Source: Strobilurus pachycystidiatus
Lineage: Eukaryota > Basidiomycota > Agaricomycetes > Agaricales > Physalacriaceae
Direction: 5' to 3'
DNA: 64,000 nucleotides
Assembly: GCA_019915135.1 (NCBI GenBank)
Contig: JAHLMK010000011.1
Coordinates: 1,116,001-1,180,000, forward strand
The position numbers and the translations under genes are program-made. Shown piece after piece: positions 22,735 through 34,903 of the stretch; positions within the stretch are counted from its first letter, which is position 1, and each line of letters starts with the position of its first letter. The notes below the pieces were generated by a model. It did not search any database. It was not told the DNA's origin and saw nothing but the letters and a program-made list of their open reading frames with translations.

Positions 22735-23121
22735 TGCATCGGAGGTGAGGCGGGATTGATGGGAAGAGAAGGAAATGATGGCGATTACCATAACGGTCGG
22801 TGCGCCGCCATTAGTGACCCCGCCGTCGGCACGCGTCGGCACCACGATACGCGCTAGTCACATTGTCACATGCTGCACCTTGGACCGAGCGCTGACGGTC
22901 GATCGCGCGGGCTCAGGCGGGCTCCTGAATCTTTCTCCGACATCTTGTGAGGCTGCCGTCTGAAGGGTTCATTGACGAACCATCGGGATGGACTTCGCCC
23001 CGGGACCCGGCCCGTGCACCATGTACAGGTATAACTTGCATCCCTGGTCAGTTGATACGCAGGATCCTATCGCACCTGCCTCCGCCATCAGGATTGCTTG
23101 CCCTTCACCGTCCAACACGCC
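22735..23121. promoter_or_regulatory. Divergent promoter of Zn2Cys6 and GH51 genes
   Basis: This 387 bp segment must drive both genes. It holds a tandem CGG-containing repeat at 22824-22842 and several other CGG/CCG triplets (for example near 22915-22920). CCCCGG near 22998 fits the CreA carbon-repressor consensus on the opposite strand. No clear TATA box is seen. Confidence 0.55.
22824..22842. repeat. Tandem repeat CGTCGGCAC x2, candidate operator
   Basis: CGTCGGCAC occurs at 22824-22832 and again at 22834-22842, so the two CGG triplets are 10 bp apart, one helical turn. Zn2Cys6 proteins typically bind paired CGG triplets, so this is a plausible site for the adjacent regulator. ACGCGT at the junction (22831-22836) could also be read as an MCB box by chance. 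Confidence 0.4.
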
Positions 23122-25333
23122 ATGGCTTCCATCCACATCGATCCCGCACGCGTAATCGCCCCAGTAGATCCCCGCATCTATTCAGGCTTCACTGAGCACA
23201 TGGGGCGTTGCATCTACGGCGGCATCTACGAGCCAGAGAATCCAAACGGTCTCTCCGACCCTAAAACTGGCTGGCGCATGGACGTCATGGATGTCCTCAA
23301 AGAGCTCAAGATTCCTGTCGTTCGTTATCCTGGAGGGTGCGCGTTCATCGCTTTCATCAAGGCTACCGATTCTCATACATAGCATCAGTAACTTTGTCAG
23401 TAGCTACCGCTGGCAAGACGGAATTGGACCCAAAGAGTTGCGTCCCCGCAGACCGGAACTCGCCTGGCTTTCCGAGGAGAGCAATCAATTTGGTACAGAC
23501 GAATTCATTGAATGGTGTCGCGCCTTGGGTACAGAACCATACATCTGCCTCAACATGGGTACAGGCACTCTTGAGGATGCCCTCGCCTGGGTAGAGTACT
23601 GCAACAGGTATACCAGCAGTCCTTGCTTCTCCAGCGAAGGGAGACTCATATCCCTTCCAAGCTCTGCCAACACATATTATGCGAACCTTCGTCGCAAGAA
23701 CGGTCACGAGGAACCTTACGGCGTCAAGTACTGGGCGTTAGGTCCGTACTGTATCCCTTCCTGGCGTTGACTGTTAATCTGGCGAATTCAGGAAACGAAG
23801 TCTGGGGCCCATGGCAAGGTTTGTACTTCGAAGATGGTTGCATGAAAGATGTGCTCATTTCTATTCCAGTCGGCCAAATGGAGTCTCAGGACTACGCCAA
23901 GAAGGCTTATCAATGGGCCAAAGCCTTGAAGCTGCTGGACCCAACCATCCAACTTATTTCCTGTGGAGGTGAAAAATCTCTCGCCACACACACATTCATT
24001 GTCTTGACTTCTTGTCAGAAACCGGCTTCGCTGACTGGGATCGCGTGACTCTTCGGAAACTCGCGCCTGTGATCGACTACCATTCCATTCATAGTGAGAT
24101 CCTATCTTCCGGTCAAAATTCCTTGCATGACTGTTCCCTCTAGTTTACACCGTCAGCGAGGGAAAGCACGCAGTGAATGTCATGGGACGTACGTTTCTTT
24201 GAATCTCTCTGGGAGTGCAGCTACTGACGCTCTGAGTGTAGCGGCGGCGGCAGAGAAGGCTCTAGACATCTCCAAGTCCCTCATCGATCTCGCCAAGATT
24301 GAAGCGGGGCTAGAGAAGGATATTACGGTGTACGTCCATAAATTTGCGGTGCTTATCGTACTGACATTCAGCCTAGGTGTTTTGATGAATGGAACGTTTG
24401 GTATGACCCTTTCCTTTCGAGTTATCGCCTTTTGACTGAGCGCACTCCATTCGTTCCAGGGATCCCGTCCGAGGTATATTTCGCACCAATGTCTGCTTTG
24501 ACGTCACCTGACGGATACCAGCTCCCGGAGAGAAGGGCGCAGAAGAACACTACGACCTGTCAGACGCCATTGCAGTGGCATCCTGGCTAAACGTCTTTGT
24601 CCGCAAAGCCGATATAGTCAAGATTGCTTGCATTGCTCAGTTAGTCCTTCCTCCGCCCGTTCTTCAGATCACGGAACTAATGAGACCTTAGGTCTGTCAA
24701 CGTGATCTCTCCAGTATGTTTCTGAACAGATGTTGCTGAGTCTGTTGACAATTCTTTCAGATCATTACATCCCCGGAGGGTCTCTTCAAGCAGGTGGGCG
24801 ATGTTTCCCTGATTTCGGAACATCCTGACGTCAAATTTTCACTCAGACGACCTACTACCCTTTGCATCTCTTCACCAATCTCATGAGGGGAGACTCTTTG
24901 AACGTTCACGTCAATTCTCCCAGCTATGATGGGCCGACTGTTCCAACATGGATCAAGCAACTCGATAAATATGAGCCGGAATCGAGCAAGTTGACAAAGT
25001 TCATCGATGTCAGCGCTGTCTACGCTGCGGACGTGAAGGAGATCCGAGTCGCTATCGTCAACCGACATGATACTGAGGACTATACTGTTCCATTTGTATT
25101 TGCTCGTGACCTTGACTTCGATGGTCAAGTCAAGGTCTATGAGGTCTGGGGCGAGCAGCTCGGAATCTCCAACGGGTTCTCAGGCGAAAAAGTGAAGACC
25201 GTGGAGAAAACCGTCGATTGGGAAGGTAAGTACCTACTGAAAAAGCACTCATTCCAAGGTAAGCCGCAAGTTTCGCGCTATCCTTCTGCGGCCGCCTCAT
25301 ACCCTGTCAGTTCTCGTCTTCAAGCTGAAGTAA
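23122..25333 (+). CDS. Intracellular GH51 alpha-L-arabinofuranosidase
   Basis: The ATG at 23122 is followed directly by [28 protein letters not shown], with no signal peptide, so the enzyme is cytosolic. Many short introns follow. The assembled protein (about 500 residues) contains CIYGGIYEP, the spliced [38 protein letters not shown], the acid/base Glu in [11 protein letters not shown], and the nucleophile Glu in [12 protein letters not shown]. That is the full active site of the GH51 (beta/alpha)8 barrel. The C-terminal beta domain is complete, and a last intron joins KKHSFQ to VLVFKLK and the TAA at 25331-25333. It removes terminal L-arabinofuranose from short arabinan or arabinoxylan oligosaccharides that must first enter the cell. 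It lies between a divergent regulator and a sugar porter. The closest look is to the bacterial-type intracellular GH51 group. Confidence 0.93.
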
Positions 25334-25941
25334 ATGACGAACCTGTACATTGCTTGCACATACGAGATTGACAACATGTATCCATACCGTGTCTCACATA
25401 CCCGATGTGATGAGTCTCATGATCACGACAATGGCAGGAATAGCCTTGGATCACTCCCAAGCTGGTCTAGCTGTGAATGCGGCTGTCAGTGATTCGATCC
25501 AATCAATCGGCGACCGTAACATCGTCCCAAAAGATGTGGTTGAGCTCCAGGGCGGCTGGTCCGTGGTATGCACTGTGGGTTCCTCTCACTCGTCATGGCG
25601 TGAGGGCGACGATTTCGCCCATGAAAGTCCGATCCCGTGTCCTCTTTTCCTGCTCTGATGACCATATGGGCCAGTCACAGACAAACCCCGCACGCCCTTT
25701 CGCGGATATCCCTTGACAGTCTATATAGGTGGAACCTTCATTGGCCCCGCATCAGGAACATAAACGGTCGCATGACCCACCCTGCCCTAGTCGCGTGCAG
25801 CGGTCCGCCCGGCTACTGTACTGTCGGGAAGAAGCCACACAATGACATGCATGATATAATTTATTCAGAGTACATAAAAGGCGCGAAAGAAGTCATGGGA
25901 AACCTCGAGCTTCTCTTGCGTTCCTTGCAACTTTAGCCAAC
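25334..25941. other. Sugar-porter upstream region
   Basis: No gene recognised. A TATA-like CATAAAAG lies at 25873-25880, about 65 bp before the next ATG. Open frames between 25350 and 25936 lack motifs. Confidence 0.45.
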
Positions 25942-28530
25942 ATGCCTTTGCTGTCGCCGAAAGTCTATACTTGGCTCTGCGGACTGTTTGCCAGTAGGTC
26001 CTTGTACTCGAAGTTGTTGTTCGAGTTGTGCTAAAGTCTGGGTGACAGGTCTGGGAAGTATCATCTTCGGGTATGATCTTGGTGTGATTGCTGGTGTTCT
26101 CGCCGCCAAAGACTTCGTAGTACGCCTTACTTCACAACTTCAACGTCTTCCTCTAGCTGATCTGAACACTGGTAGAATGTGATGGGACCTCGGTTCGACA
26201 ACAGTGGTTTATCGGGTCTCATAGTCAGTATTTTCGGTGAGTTCTTCAGAGTCGGGTTGGCAGAGAAAGAAGTTTTTCTAACGTTTTATTCTTCCTTCGA
26301 CAGTGCTTGGATGGTACGCTCCAGTTTGAGCTCGCGAGACTGATTTTGTCTTAACAGCATTGAAGTTTCTTTGGCATGTTTCCCGTCGCCTATATGGCTG
26401 ACATCCTCGGACGACGACGCACTATACTGTGTGGTGCTATCATTTACACGTGCGTCTTCACGAGTCTGTACCAAATGCATTCTCATTCTATCCCAGTGTC
26501 GGTGGAGCTCTACAAACTGGTGCTCAGAACATGGACATGATGCTTGCCGGTCGTTTCTTTGCCGGTCGGTCTTTCGACACGTTGAAGCTCCATCGCATAT
26601 TGAAAGATATGTAGGATTCGGTTCAGGAATAATGTCAGATTTGGCGCCTTTGTATCAGGCCGAAATTGCCCACCCAAGTATTCGCGGTCGCTTGACCACT
26701 CTGCAACAGTTCATGTTGGGTATTGGAGGTATGTCGTACAGTCCGCTCGAGGCTGTCCTTTTCTGAAGTTGCCATTCAGCTTTCACTGCGTCCTGGGTGG
26801 TCAGTGATGTTCATATTCATCCTGAATCGCCCCTCATCATACCTTCTCCAGACCTACGCCACCGCCCAAAGCAGCTCGGTTGCAGGAACACAGGCCGAGT
26901 GGCGTATTCCCTTGGGTATCCAGGCAAGCTGAATATTGAAGATTCCGACCACAGGGGATTAATGCAGAGTCCAGATAGTGCCCGCAATTCCTCTTATGGC
27001 TTTCATCATGCTGTTCCCTGAATCGTAAGTAGTTGACATGCCTCACATGCGTCCGTACTCAGCCGAATCAAGGCCTCGTTGGCTCGCCGAGAGGGGACGT
27101 ATGCAAGAAGGTGTGTACGATGTCAAATATTCAACGTGCTACTTGTTCAGATTCTTTGCTTAGCTCAAGCGTCTCTTGCACGTCTCCATGCGCATGGAGA
27201 TATTAACGACACCTTCGTTCTCGCTCAGATAGAAGACATCAAGAACGACATCGAGAAGTCTAAACATATTGGAGAGGCATCGTGGGGAGAGCTCTTCTCC
27301 GTGCCCAGTAACTTCCGTCGTTTGGCACTTGGGTACGTCTCAAATAGCTCTATTGTAACTGACTTGGCTTACCTGTTGTGCCACAGATACATTCTGCAGT
27401 TCTCTGTGCAGATGACGGGTGTCAGCGCAATCCAATACTACTCAACCACAATCTTCGTCACCATGGGCTTTTCATCTCAACGTATTCTGCTCTTCCAGTC
27501 CATCAACAGTGTCATTGCCCTCATCGGCGAGGCCAGCTGTGTGCTATGGATTGATGCCATCGGTCGTCGTCGCCCGCTTATCGTTGGCAATGTCGTGTCA
27601 GGCTTGTCTTTCGTTGTGGGTTCAATCCTCATGGCACGGTATCCCGGAACCGTTGATAAGTGAGTCTTCTTTTACCTCTGCATGACGGATACTTACAACC
27701 GGTATAGTGATGCTGTGAGTGACTCAGAGTCTTTTTTCTTCGATTTCTGATGTGAGGTCCGCCGTCGCAATCAGGCTCACTACATCTTCATCAGTGCGTA
27801 CGCTCTCTGTACTATCCTGACAAAGTAACTTGCTGATAACCGTTCTCCAACAGTGACGACCTGGGTCTTCAACTTCTTCTTTAGTGCCTGTATTGGACCG
27901 CTTTCGTGGGCGTACCCCGTCGAAATTTACTCGACACGCACGCGTGCCAAGGCTACAGCTGTGACTAGTTCTTCGTCCTGGATCTCCAACTTGTCAGCAC
28001 TGTCTAAACTGTTCTTTGATCGATACTGACTTCAGACTGACAGCTTCATTGCCGAGGTCACCCCCAAGGCGTTCGCTGCCATTGGATGGAAGTATTGTGA
28101 GTGCAATTGTCATATCAATGGGCGCTTCCACTCATTCTCTTCAAGATCTCGTGTTTGCGATCTGTGGTCACACCAAGTACGTTCAAATGTATCTTTGCCT
28201 TCTGGGAACTACTCAACATCATATAGCGCTCTTTTCGTCTGGGCCTTCTACCCTGAGACCAGTGGTCGCCGTCTGGAAGGTAAGACATCGGTTGGGCCTC
28301 CCTCATTCGAGACTCACGACTCTGTTCTAGAAATGGACGCGTTATTCGAGGATGCTCCGCTGTTCGTTCCCGGCTCTGGATATGACAAGGTCCGCAGCCG
28401 TCACGCCGCAGAGCAACAGCTCCGCACTGGTACTTTCGTCGCTGGAGAGCTTACCGAGAAAGCCGGCGCAGCAAGAGACGACCATCAGGCAGCTGCCGAG
28501 CACTATGAGACGACTGATTCAAAATTGTAG
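25942..28530 (+). CDS. MFS sugar porter
   Basis: The ATG at 25942 begins MPLLSPKVYTWLCGLFAS, spliced to LGSIIFGYDLGVIAGVL. More than ten small exons follow. Sugar-porter signatures appear in order: GRRRTILCGAIIY after helix 2, FGSGIMSDLAPLYQAEIAHPSIRGR, PESPRWLAERGR, QYYSTTIF, DAIGRRRPL, a PVEIYSTRTRAKA segment between helices 10 and 11, and FYPETSGRRLEEMD after helix 12. Twelve helices are expected in the plasma membrane, with a hydrophilic tail ending TTDSKL. Hexose, pentose or oligosaccharide could be the substrate. The QYY motif of helix 7 and the linkage to GH51 favour a plant-cell-wall-derived sugar, but this is inference. It is transcribed in the same direction as GH51, 608 bp behind it. 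Confidence 0.9.
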
Positions 28531-28705
28531 TGCTTGTGCGCTGATGTTTTGAGAGACACGCGATGTTTATCTGTGTACTATATAGCTAGCATGATCTATC
28601 CCAATATTCAGTATTCAAGTTAGCAGACAATTTACGTGCCTGAAATTGATGGCTCGATCATCGCTTTTTTGGGCTTTGCACTCCTAGTCTCCTCCTCCCA
28701 CAACG

Positions 28706-30143
28706 ATGTCGTCCTCTTCTTCGTCAAGCAGTTCCAGCCGGCAATCCTCTCCTGTGTCGTCTCCAGCAAAGCGGAAAAGATCTGCCAGCGTCTCAGATAA
28801 CTCAGATGCTGATGCGGGCACCAGCGATTCGGAGGCGGAACAGGAAGCAGAACCTGAAGTTCCTGTCTTGTCGCATGCAGAAAAACGTCGGCAAAAGAAA
28901 AAGGAGAAGGAGGAAAGAAAGCAAAAGAAGGAAGATGCTCGGCCAGCCAAGAAACCAAAGCTGGAAGTGACCACGAAGCGACAGAACTCTGTCTGGGTCG
29001 GAAACCTGTCCTTCAAAACAACCGAGGATGCCCTGCGGACTTTCTTCGATGGAGTAGGAGAAATCACTAGGATAAACATGCCAATGAAGGCATCTGCACG
29101 GCCAAACATGCCAGCAGAATGTCGCGGGTGTGTGTCGGATGTATACCTCTGCGGCATAAAAACTCATCTTTTCGAATAGTTTCGCTTACGTCGATTTCGC
29201 CACACCCGACGCCAAAGCCACCGCGATTTCACTGTCGGAGCGCCCTCTTCTCGGAAGAAAACTCCTCATCAAAGACGGTGAATACTCTCTTAACTGGATA
29301 GAACATATCATTGATGAATAGTGCAGGCGATGACTTCACTGGTCGACCAGCGGCGCCGACAGTGCAAGGAGCGGACGACGACAAACCCACTGCGCCCAAA
29401 ACTCACTCGAAAACCGCTCAAAAAATTCTGCGCGCTCAAAAGCAGCCTCCTGCACCCACACTCTTCCTCGGAAATCTTGGCTTCGAAACGACAGAGGATT
29501 CAATACGACAGTTGTTCGAAGCTCATCGTTTCCCCAGGAAAGAGAAGGAGGGTGCTGAGCCCGAAAACAAAGAGGTTTGGATACGCAAAGTCAGAATGGG
29601 AACATTCGAGGATTCAGGTGCTTGTAAGGGGTAAGCGGAACGCCATCGATCTTTCTGGCCCGATTTGACCGAATGTCTAGGTTCGCGTTTGTTGATTTTT
29701 CCACGACAGAGCACGCGACGTCTGCTCTCATCAATGTGAAGAACCATTTCCTCGATGGGCGCAGTCTGAAGGTTGAATATGCATCGGCGGATGCTGTTCG
29801 GCGAGGTGCTTCCAAACCTAAAATTGAGGGCAATTCTGGTCCTCGGACGCGTGGTCCTAGTGACAGGACGCGAAAGCCGCCACGACGGTCCCGCGACGTC
29901 CAGGCAGAGTCCGAGGTCCAGACCGGAGGTTCTGGAGTTGCTGAGGGTGTATCAGAGGACGTTTCATCTCACGAGGCAAGGGGGAACAAGCCCTTTGTCC
30001 GCCGTGGTGGTGCAGGCGCAACAGCCGCAGGGAAAGGACCCAGAAATCGACCACGTCCCGGTGCAGCTCTGGCCCAAGCCCAGCGCCAGTCTGCCGCCAT
30101 CGTTACCACATCCACAACGAATGTTAAAAAGATCACATTTTAG
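28706..30143 (+). CDS. nop13: Nop13-like nucleolar RNA-binding protein
   Basis: The ATG at 28706 opens a poly-Ser N-terminus. An acidic region (SDSEAEQEAEPE) and a lysine-rich stretch (EKRRQKKKEKEERKQKK) act as nuclear or nucleolar targeting signals. Two RRM domains follow. The first has RNP2 SVWVGNLSF and RNP1 split by an intron (RG|FAYVDFA). The second has RNP2 TLFLGNLGF and RNP1 KG|FAFVDFS, again with the intron inside RNP1. The tail is basic and Gly/Arg-rich (RRGGAGATAAGKGPRNRPRPG) and ends NVKKITF. The order and spacing fit yeast Nop13, a pre-ribosome-associated protein, although Nop12 or other two-RRM nucleolar proteins are close alternatives. Stop TAG at 30141-30143. Confidence 0.8.
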
Positions 30144-30391
30144 TCCACTACTGTGGACGACTTCAATGTATACTTTGTTTACCTCGTTCTCAAAAAGATC
30201 TATTCAGAAAACGCCTGGGGGAGGTTATTATCAACTTTTTATGGTGGTTTGAACAAAAAAGACGGCACGGAATTAAGTAGGTATGATAGGTGCTTGGAGG
30301 TGTGTGTGGTTAGGCGGATAATAGTAAGATAGCTCCATCTTGTCGTTGATGTATAGATTAGTAGATGAGCACCTCAAAGCCAGTTCAGCAA

Positions 30392-32644
30392 TCAATCCTC
30401 ATCCATCGCCTCCTCCTGAACGACGCCGACCTCGTATTCTGCACACACATCCCACCGCGAACCATCCGCAGCCGCCGAGACATATTTGACAAAGCGCATC
30501 ACCCGCTCATCTCGCAAAACGAGTAGCAGGCGGTTGAAGCCCGGTTGGACAGTCAACAGAGTGCTGTCCTCTTCGTCTTCGTCCGACACAGGTTCAGAAT
30601 GGACCTCATCCTCCTCGGTCCCATCAAGAACCTCCTCCGCATCAACAACGGTAGGCGGACTGCTGCGACCCCTGGTGCTCTCGGAATGGCCGTTAGTCGG
30701 GCCAGGACCATCGCTCGAGGCGCCGTGAGCAGAGTTGCCGTTAGTCCCACTGAGGACAGCGGACTTTTTGTATGTCCCCGCACGATAAACAGCGGGATCG
30801 TCCTCCTCGTTGTGAGGCGCCATGTAGCACTAAATTGAGAACAAAAGAAGATATGATCAGCAAACGTCAGTAAATTTGGAAACGACGCGAACCTCCCATC
30901 CACCCCACGTCCCAGTTGCCCATCCCCGTGGCTGAGACTCTATGGCTTTCCCCGTCCGGCTCCTCCGCCCATGATCCTCCTCCTGTTCGGTTTCGAGGAC
31001 AGTGGGCGTTAAGCCGAGTACGACGTCCAGTCGGGCTTCACTCTCCTCGCTTGTCGCGAGTGTGTAGTCTAGACCCGGTCGGAAACGTCGCGCCTCGACG
31101 TGATGCCTCAGCGGTAGTAATCGCGTCACGATGGCCATCCATTCGCGGAAAGCAGGCGAACTGAAGAGCTCGTCTTGCAAAACCCGGAGGATCTCAGATG
31201 GGGATGGGTGGGCGGAGAGTGGAGTTATGGAGGTGGCAGGTCGACCTGGGGTCGGGTGCACGAGGGTGCAATAACGCCACTTGTGTGGGGGTCCTTGGAC
31301 TGTCCAGGCACTCGAGTCATCGGAACTGGACGATATTCCTGATGTATGAGGTGGGACACGCCCGCCCCGATCAGGGCCTAGCCCATCCCTCAGGTCAAGA
31401 TCTCGTAGTCGCGGCTCGAGGGCCTCTGCGAGGTCATTGGAGAGGAAGGAATGGAGTTCAAGGGAAGATTCTTCCACAAAGCGCGTTGCAAGCGCTTTCA
31501 TGGTGCGGGGCTGCAGATAAACGGGGTTCAGGTATTCGGAGAGGAACTCCGTGTGCTTTTCTGAGAGTGGCTGGTCGTATAGAGGCTGAACGCCTTCGGG
31601 TGTGGGAGATGACGACGGAGTATCGATATACGATCTGAAGTCAGTGGAAGTAGAAACCTAGGATGGATAGTCAAATCAAGTTTTGAACGGTCGACGAGAC
31701 ACGGATCTTACAAGCTGTTCTCGCGAACTTTTTAACAGCTCAGCATTTGGGTCAGGCGCTTCGTAGCCCTCCTCGCCCTCCTGGGCGGCATGGAACCATC
31801 CGCTGATACTCAATCTCTCCCTGCCGTCCTCGCCCTCGCCGCCAACGACTACCTCTTCGACTGAATGAAAGCTGCGGCCCGGCTGTACTTCAAAGAAAAT
31901 GAATTGATTCCAGCTCGGGGGCACGATCTTGCTGGGGATAGCCTCCGGTTCCAGGTTTCCGCCTGCATCCTCTTTGACAGGGTATAGTTCCAAGGCGCCT
32001 CCCCAGTCCTTCTGCCAGAGCTGGTAGTGCGGCAGGGGCATGTAGAGGATGTATGAGACACGGCGGGTGCCAATCACATCGTCGTGATTGAGTAGATGGC
32101 ATCCCTTCGTGTAGGAGGTGACAGACATGTCCTGCTTGGTGCCAGATAGTGGGCCGCAGCCTGTCACGGCACGCATGAAAGCGCGGAAGGAGGGCGAGTA
32201 GAGGGCGTCGCGAAGTTTAAGCAGATTGGGGAGAAGCGATATCTGGGACTGCGAGAGATAGTTGAGCGACGCGAGATCGCCTGTCTGGTTTACCTGTAGA
32301 TACGTGTCAAAGCGACGAACAGACGGGTGCTGCAGTGGAAAATGTACTTTGTAGATATCGGTCTCTTTTTCGGTGAAGCTTAGCTCGCTGAGACATTCTT
32401 CCTTGACAGATTTGAGGAGGTCGTCTTGGAAGAGCTTTTCGATGAGAGCATAATGGAATGGCCCGTTCTCAATGTATTCCTGGTGCAGCTTGGAAATAGT
32501 CGAGTGATCCAGGACTTCTGGCGCGAATGCAGAAGTTGGGTCATTGCTGGGCACAGCAGCCCCGTTTGGATGGGTTGTTTTCAGGCGCTTAAGCAGCGTG
32601 ATAGCATCTGCTGGTTCAGGCGAAGGCGATCGCGGGCGCGCCAT
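30392..32644 (-). CDS. tpa1: Tpa1/OGFOD1 prolyl 3,4-dihydroxylase
   Basis: The ATG at 32644 starts MARPRSPSPEPADAI. The N-terminal double-stranded beta-helix domain is a 2-oxoglutarate/Fe(II) oxygenase: HLLNHDDVIGTRRVSYILY gives the first iron ligands (His and Asp), SFHSVEEV the second His, and RLSISGWFH the Arg that binds 2-oxoglutarate. The second, catalytically degenerate domain follows after an intron near 31700 (LSEKHTEFLSEYLNPVYLQPRTM, FVEESSLELHSFL). A third stretch is interrupted by an acidic, Ser-rich insert (about 30560-30760) and ends RLLLVLRDERVMRFVKYVSA...GVVQEEAMDED. Tpa1/OGFOD1 hydroxylates a proline of ribosomal protein uS12 (Rps23) and influences translation termination. The gene is complete, with a stop at 30392-30394. 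Confidence 0.9.
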
Positions 32645-34903
32645 GCAGATAGTAAGTGCCGACGGCGGGGAGCACGAAATTTGGCGTCGGGCAGGCGATG
32701 CGAGGCAGTCGTCAGGCAAACAAGTCCGTCAAGCTGGATTACCGTTTGAGGGTCTTTTCCGCTGCGCCAGTCAGTGACTGGGTCGAGATGCGGGGAAGGG
32801 TAATGCACATACTGCTCGGGCGTCCGCGACCGCTGTCGGCGACGGTCAGATGGTGCTGGGCGTCGGCGAGCACGTCAATGGGATGCAGAGCGTGGGCAAG
32901 AAGGGATATAACAGTTCGTTCTGAGAAAGCATCAACTCTAAAAATTCAATGGCGGACTCCACCACACTTCCGCATTAGGAAAGGACTCGCTCGAGGTCTC
33001 GACTTGCCCAGTCTCAGAGCCTCTGCCGTTTGACATTTCATCGCAAACCCGTAAAACCGATCTGTATTTGGCCCATCGCCCGCTATCTCCTTCCGTTGGC
33101 TCTGGCGGGCTGTTGTGGCAGATAGCACTGGACTTGGCTGGGCTCAACTTGTCAATTTCACCCTCTCTGGGCTGCGAGCCGTGGCTCAACGCGCGCGCTT
33201 GTTTTCAATCTGGTACTCTAGATCTTTCGGATAATCTTGTCGTTCCGTTTTGAGTCCAGCATCTCCGGATTCCGCGTGCAATGCCCCATTCTCGACGCGA
33301 TTGGCCATCCTCGTGCCTCTCATCTGGCGAACCTTGAACCTGGTCTGGGCACCTCGCTCCGGCAAACGCAGCCTCTCATACTCCAATGCGCCCGTGGTCC
33401 AATCATACGCCTATTCCCCTGCTGTTTCCTATTGGTACATCTCCTTGCGGCGTCAGACATTCTCTCTCGCTCGATACCGCCCCCCAATCGTGCAACTGCA
33501 TCATTGCAATTGTGCTTCCTCCAATCCCACTCACGGTCTCCCTGGCCTATCATAATATTCCTCACTCTTTGCCGAAAGAAGTCTGGACCTACCTTGACTC
33601 GCGGCTTGCACACGCGTAACCTTAGCCATGTCTCATGCCTGGACGTCTATCCTCCTTTTTCGACTCGGTATTCAAGGGTCCTTTGATCCATGCGCACTCG
33701 CAGTCACCCAAGAGTAGCATTTAAACTCGAGTCTGAGTCGTAATAGGCCGCTATACTCAGGTATTGGCTTTCTCAGACCCTGTTCTGCCTAGCGCTTGTC
33801 TCTCCTCGGAATGACAATCTTCAGCTGATCCCCACGGTCTGGAGCTTGCTGTAGTACCCCTCGTCCTAGATTAGACTTTCTGGGCGCAGGCATTGGTAGT
33901 GACAAGTCCTCTGCCCTGCTGCACGATCAAGCCGCGCGTCTATCTCGGCAGTACATGATTGCCAGAACTCTTCAACACATTTGAGTCTGGACTTCTGGTT
34001 ATTGGCATCATGTGTGGCGCATCTTCTCAGTCAATCAATTTACGTTCTGCCTGCCTGCCGATCCGTGTAAATTGACAAAGCGAACGGTTTGTCTCCGAGT
34101 ACCATTCAGTCCATCTCATTCTCAGGTTGAACTCGGAGAAACGAGCTACTGACAGCCTCCTGCTGTCGTCATTCTTGTCACTACCATCGACGCTACCCTC
34201 TGTGCTTTGATGATAATATACTTTTGCTCCAAGGCCTCGACGATGGGACCGATCTGGAGGTGGCCATTTAACACTTCTTCACAGGCTCGGTAAGCGACAT
34301 GATAGTTGATAATTAAAAGAACGTGCCAATGAAAGACATCGTGCTCGTATCCTCAGGCCTCAGTATTACGTGCCTCGAGTGTTTCCTGACCTAGTCGTGC
34401 TTACAAACGAGCGTGTCTAGAATTAGGAATTCATATCTGACTAGATCATCAACTTGTTGAAGCTAAATTTTGGGTCAAAGAGTCAGAGATCGTATTGACA
34501 GCACTTTGTCACCCTGTGCTACTGTAGCTTGAAGACCTCATGCAAAAAAATCAACAGCAAGTCCAGGCGCTAGCGCCGTTTGGAGCGATACTTTCCGCCT
34601 CGTCTCTGCCCAAAGGCGCCATCTCTCCGACAATGCCAAACTGTGGCGCAGTGGTCTACAAACTCCGTGAGGCATCACTGACTTTGAGTTCATGGCGCAC
34701 GACGGTAGTTGAATTGCTATAGTTTGGTGTACTTTTGAGAAGGACTGGTTCATTGAATGAAGGTGGATCAGGATTCGCTGGGATATAGAAATGCTACCAT
34801 TGTACAACATGAAGAGAAGATAGAAGCCTGTACTATAGCAAGGAAAAAGATTGCCTGTGAGAGAGTGATATAATAACGACACCATCATACAAGCTTCTAG
34901 GCC
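32645..34903. other. 2.26 kb gene-poor region
   Basis: I can support no gene here. A minus-strand frame at about 32750-32940 (containing LLAHALHPIDVLADAQHHL) has coding-like composition and might be a short upstream exon of the Tpa1 transcript, but it has no good start. Frames at 33237-33686 look like C/T-rich untranslated sequence. Between 33700 and 34900 I see no repeat, terminal inverted repeat or RNA gene. Confidence 0.4.

Noticed and set aside
30486..31638. Several plus-strand frames across 30.5-31.6 kb
   Set aside because: All are antisense to the conserved C-terminal half of the Tpa1/OGFOD1 gene.
33237..33686. Plus-strand frame of 149 codons
   Set aside because: C/T-rich untranslated-like sequence with overlapping open frames on both strands and no motif.
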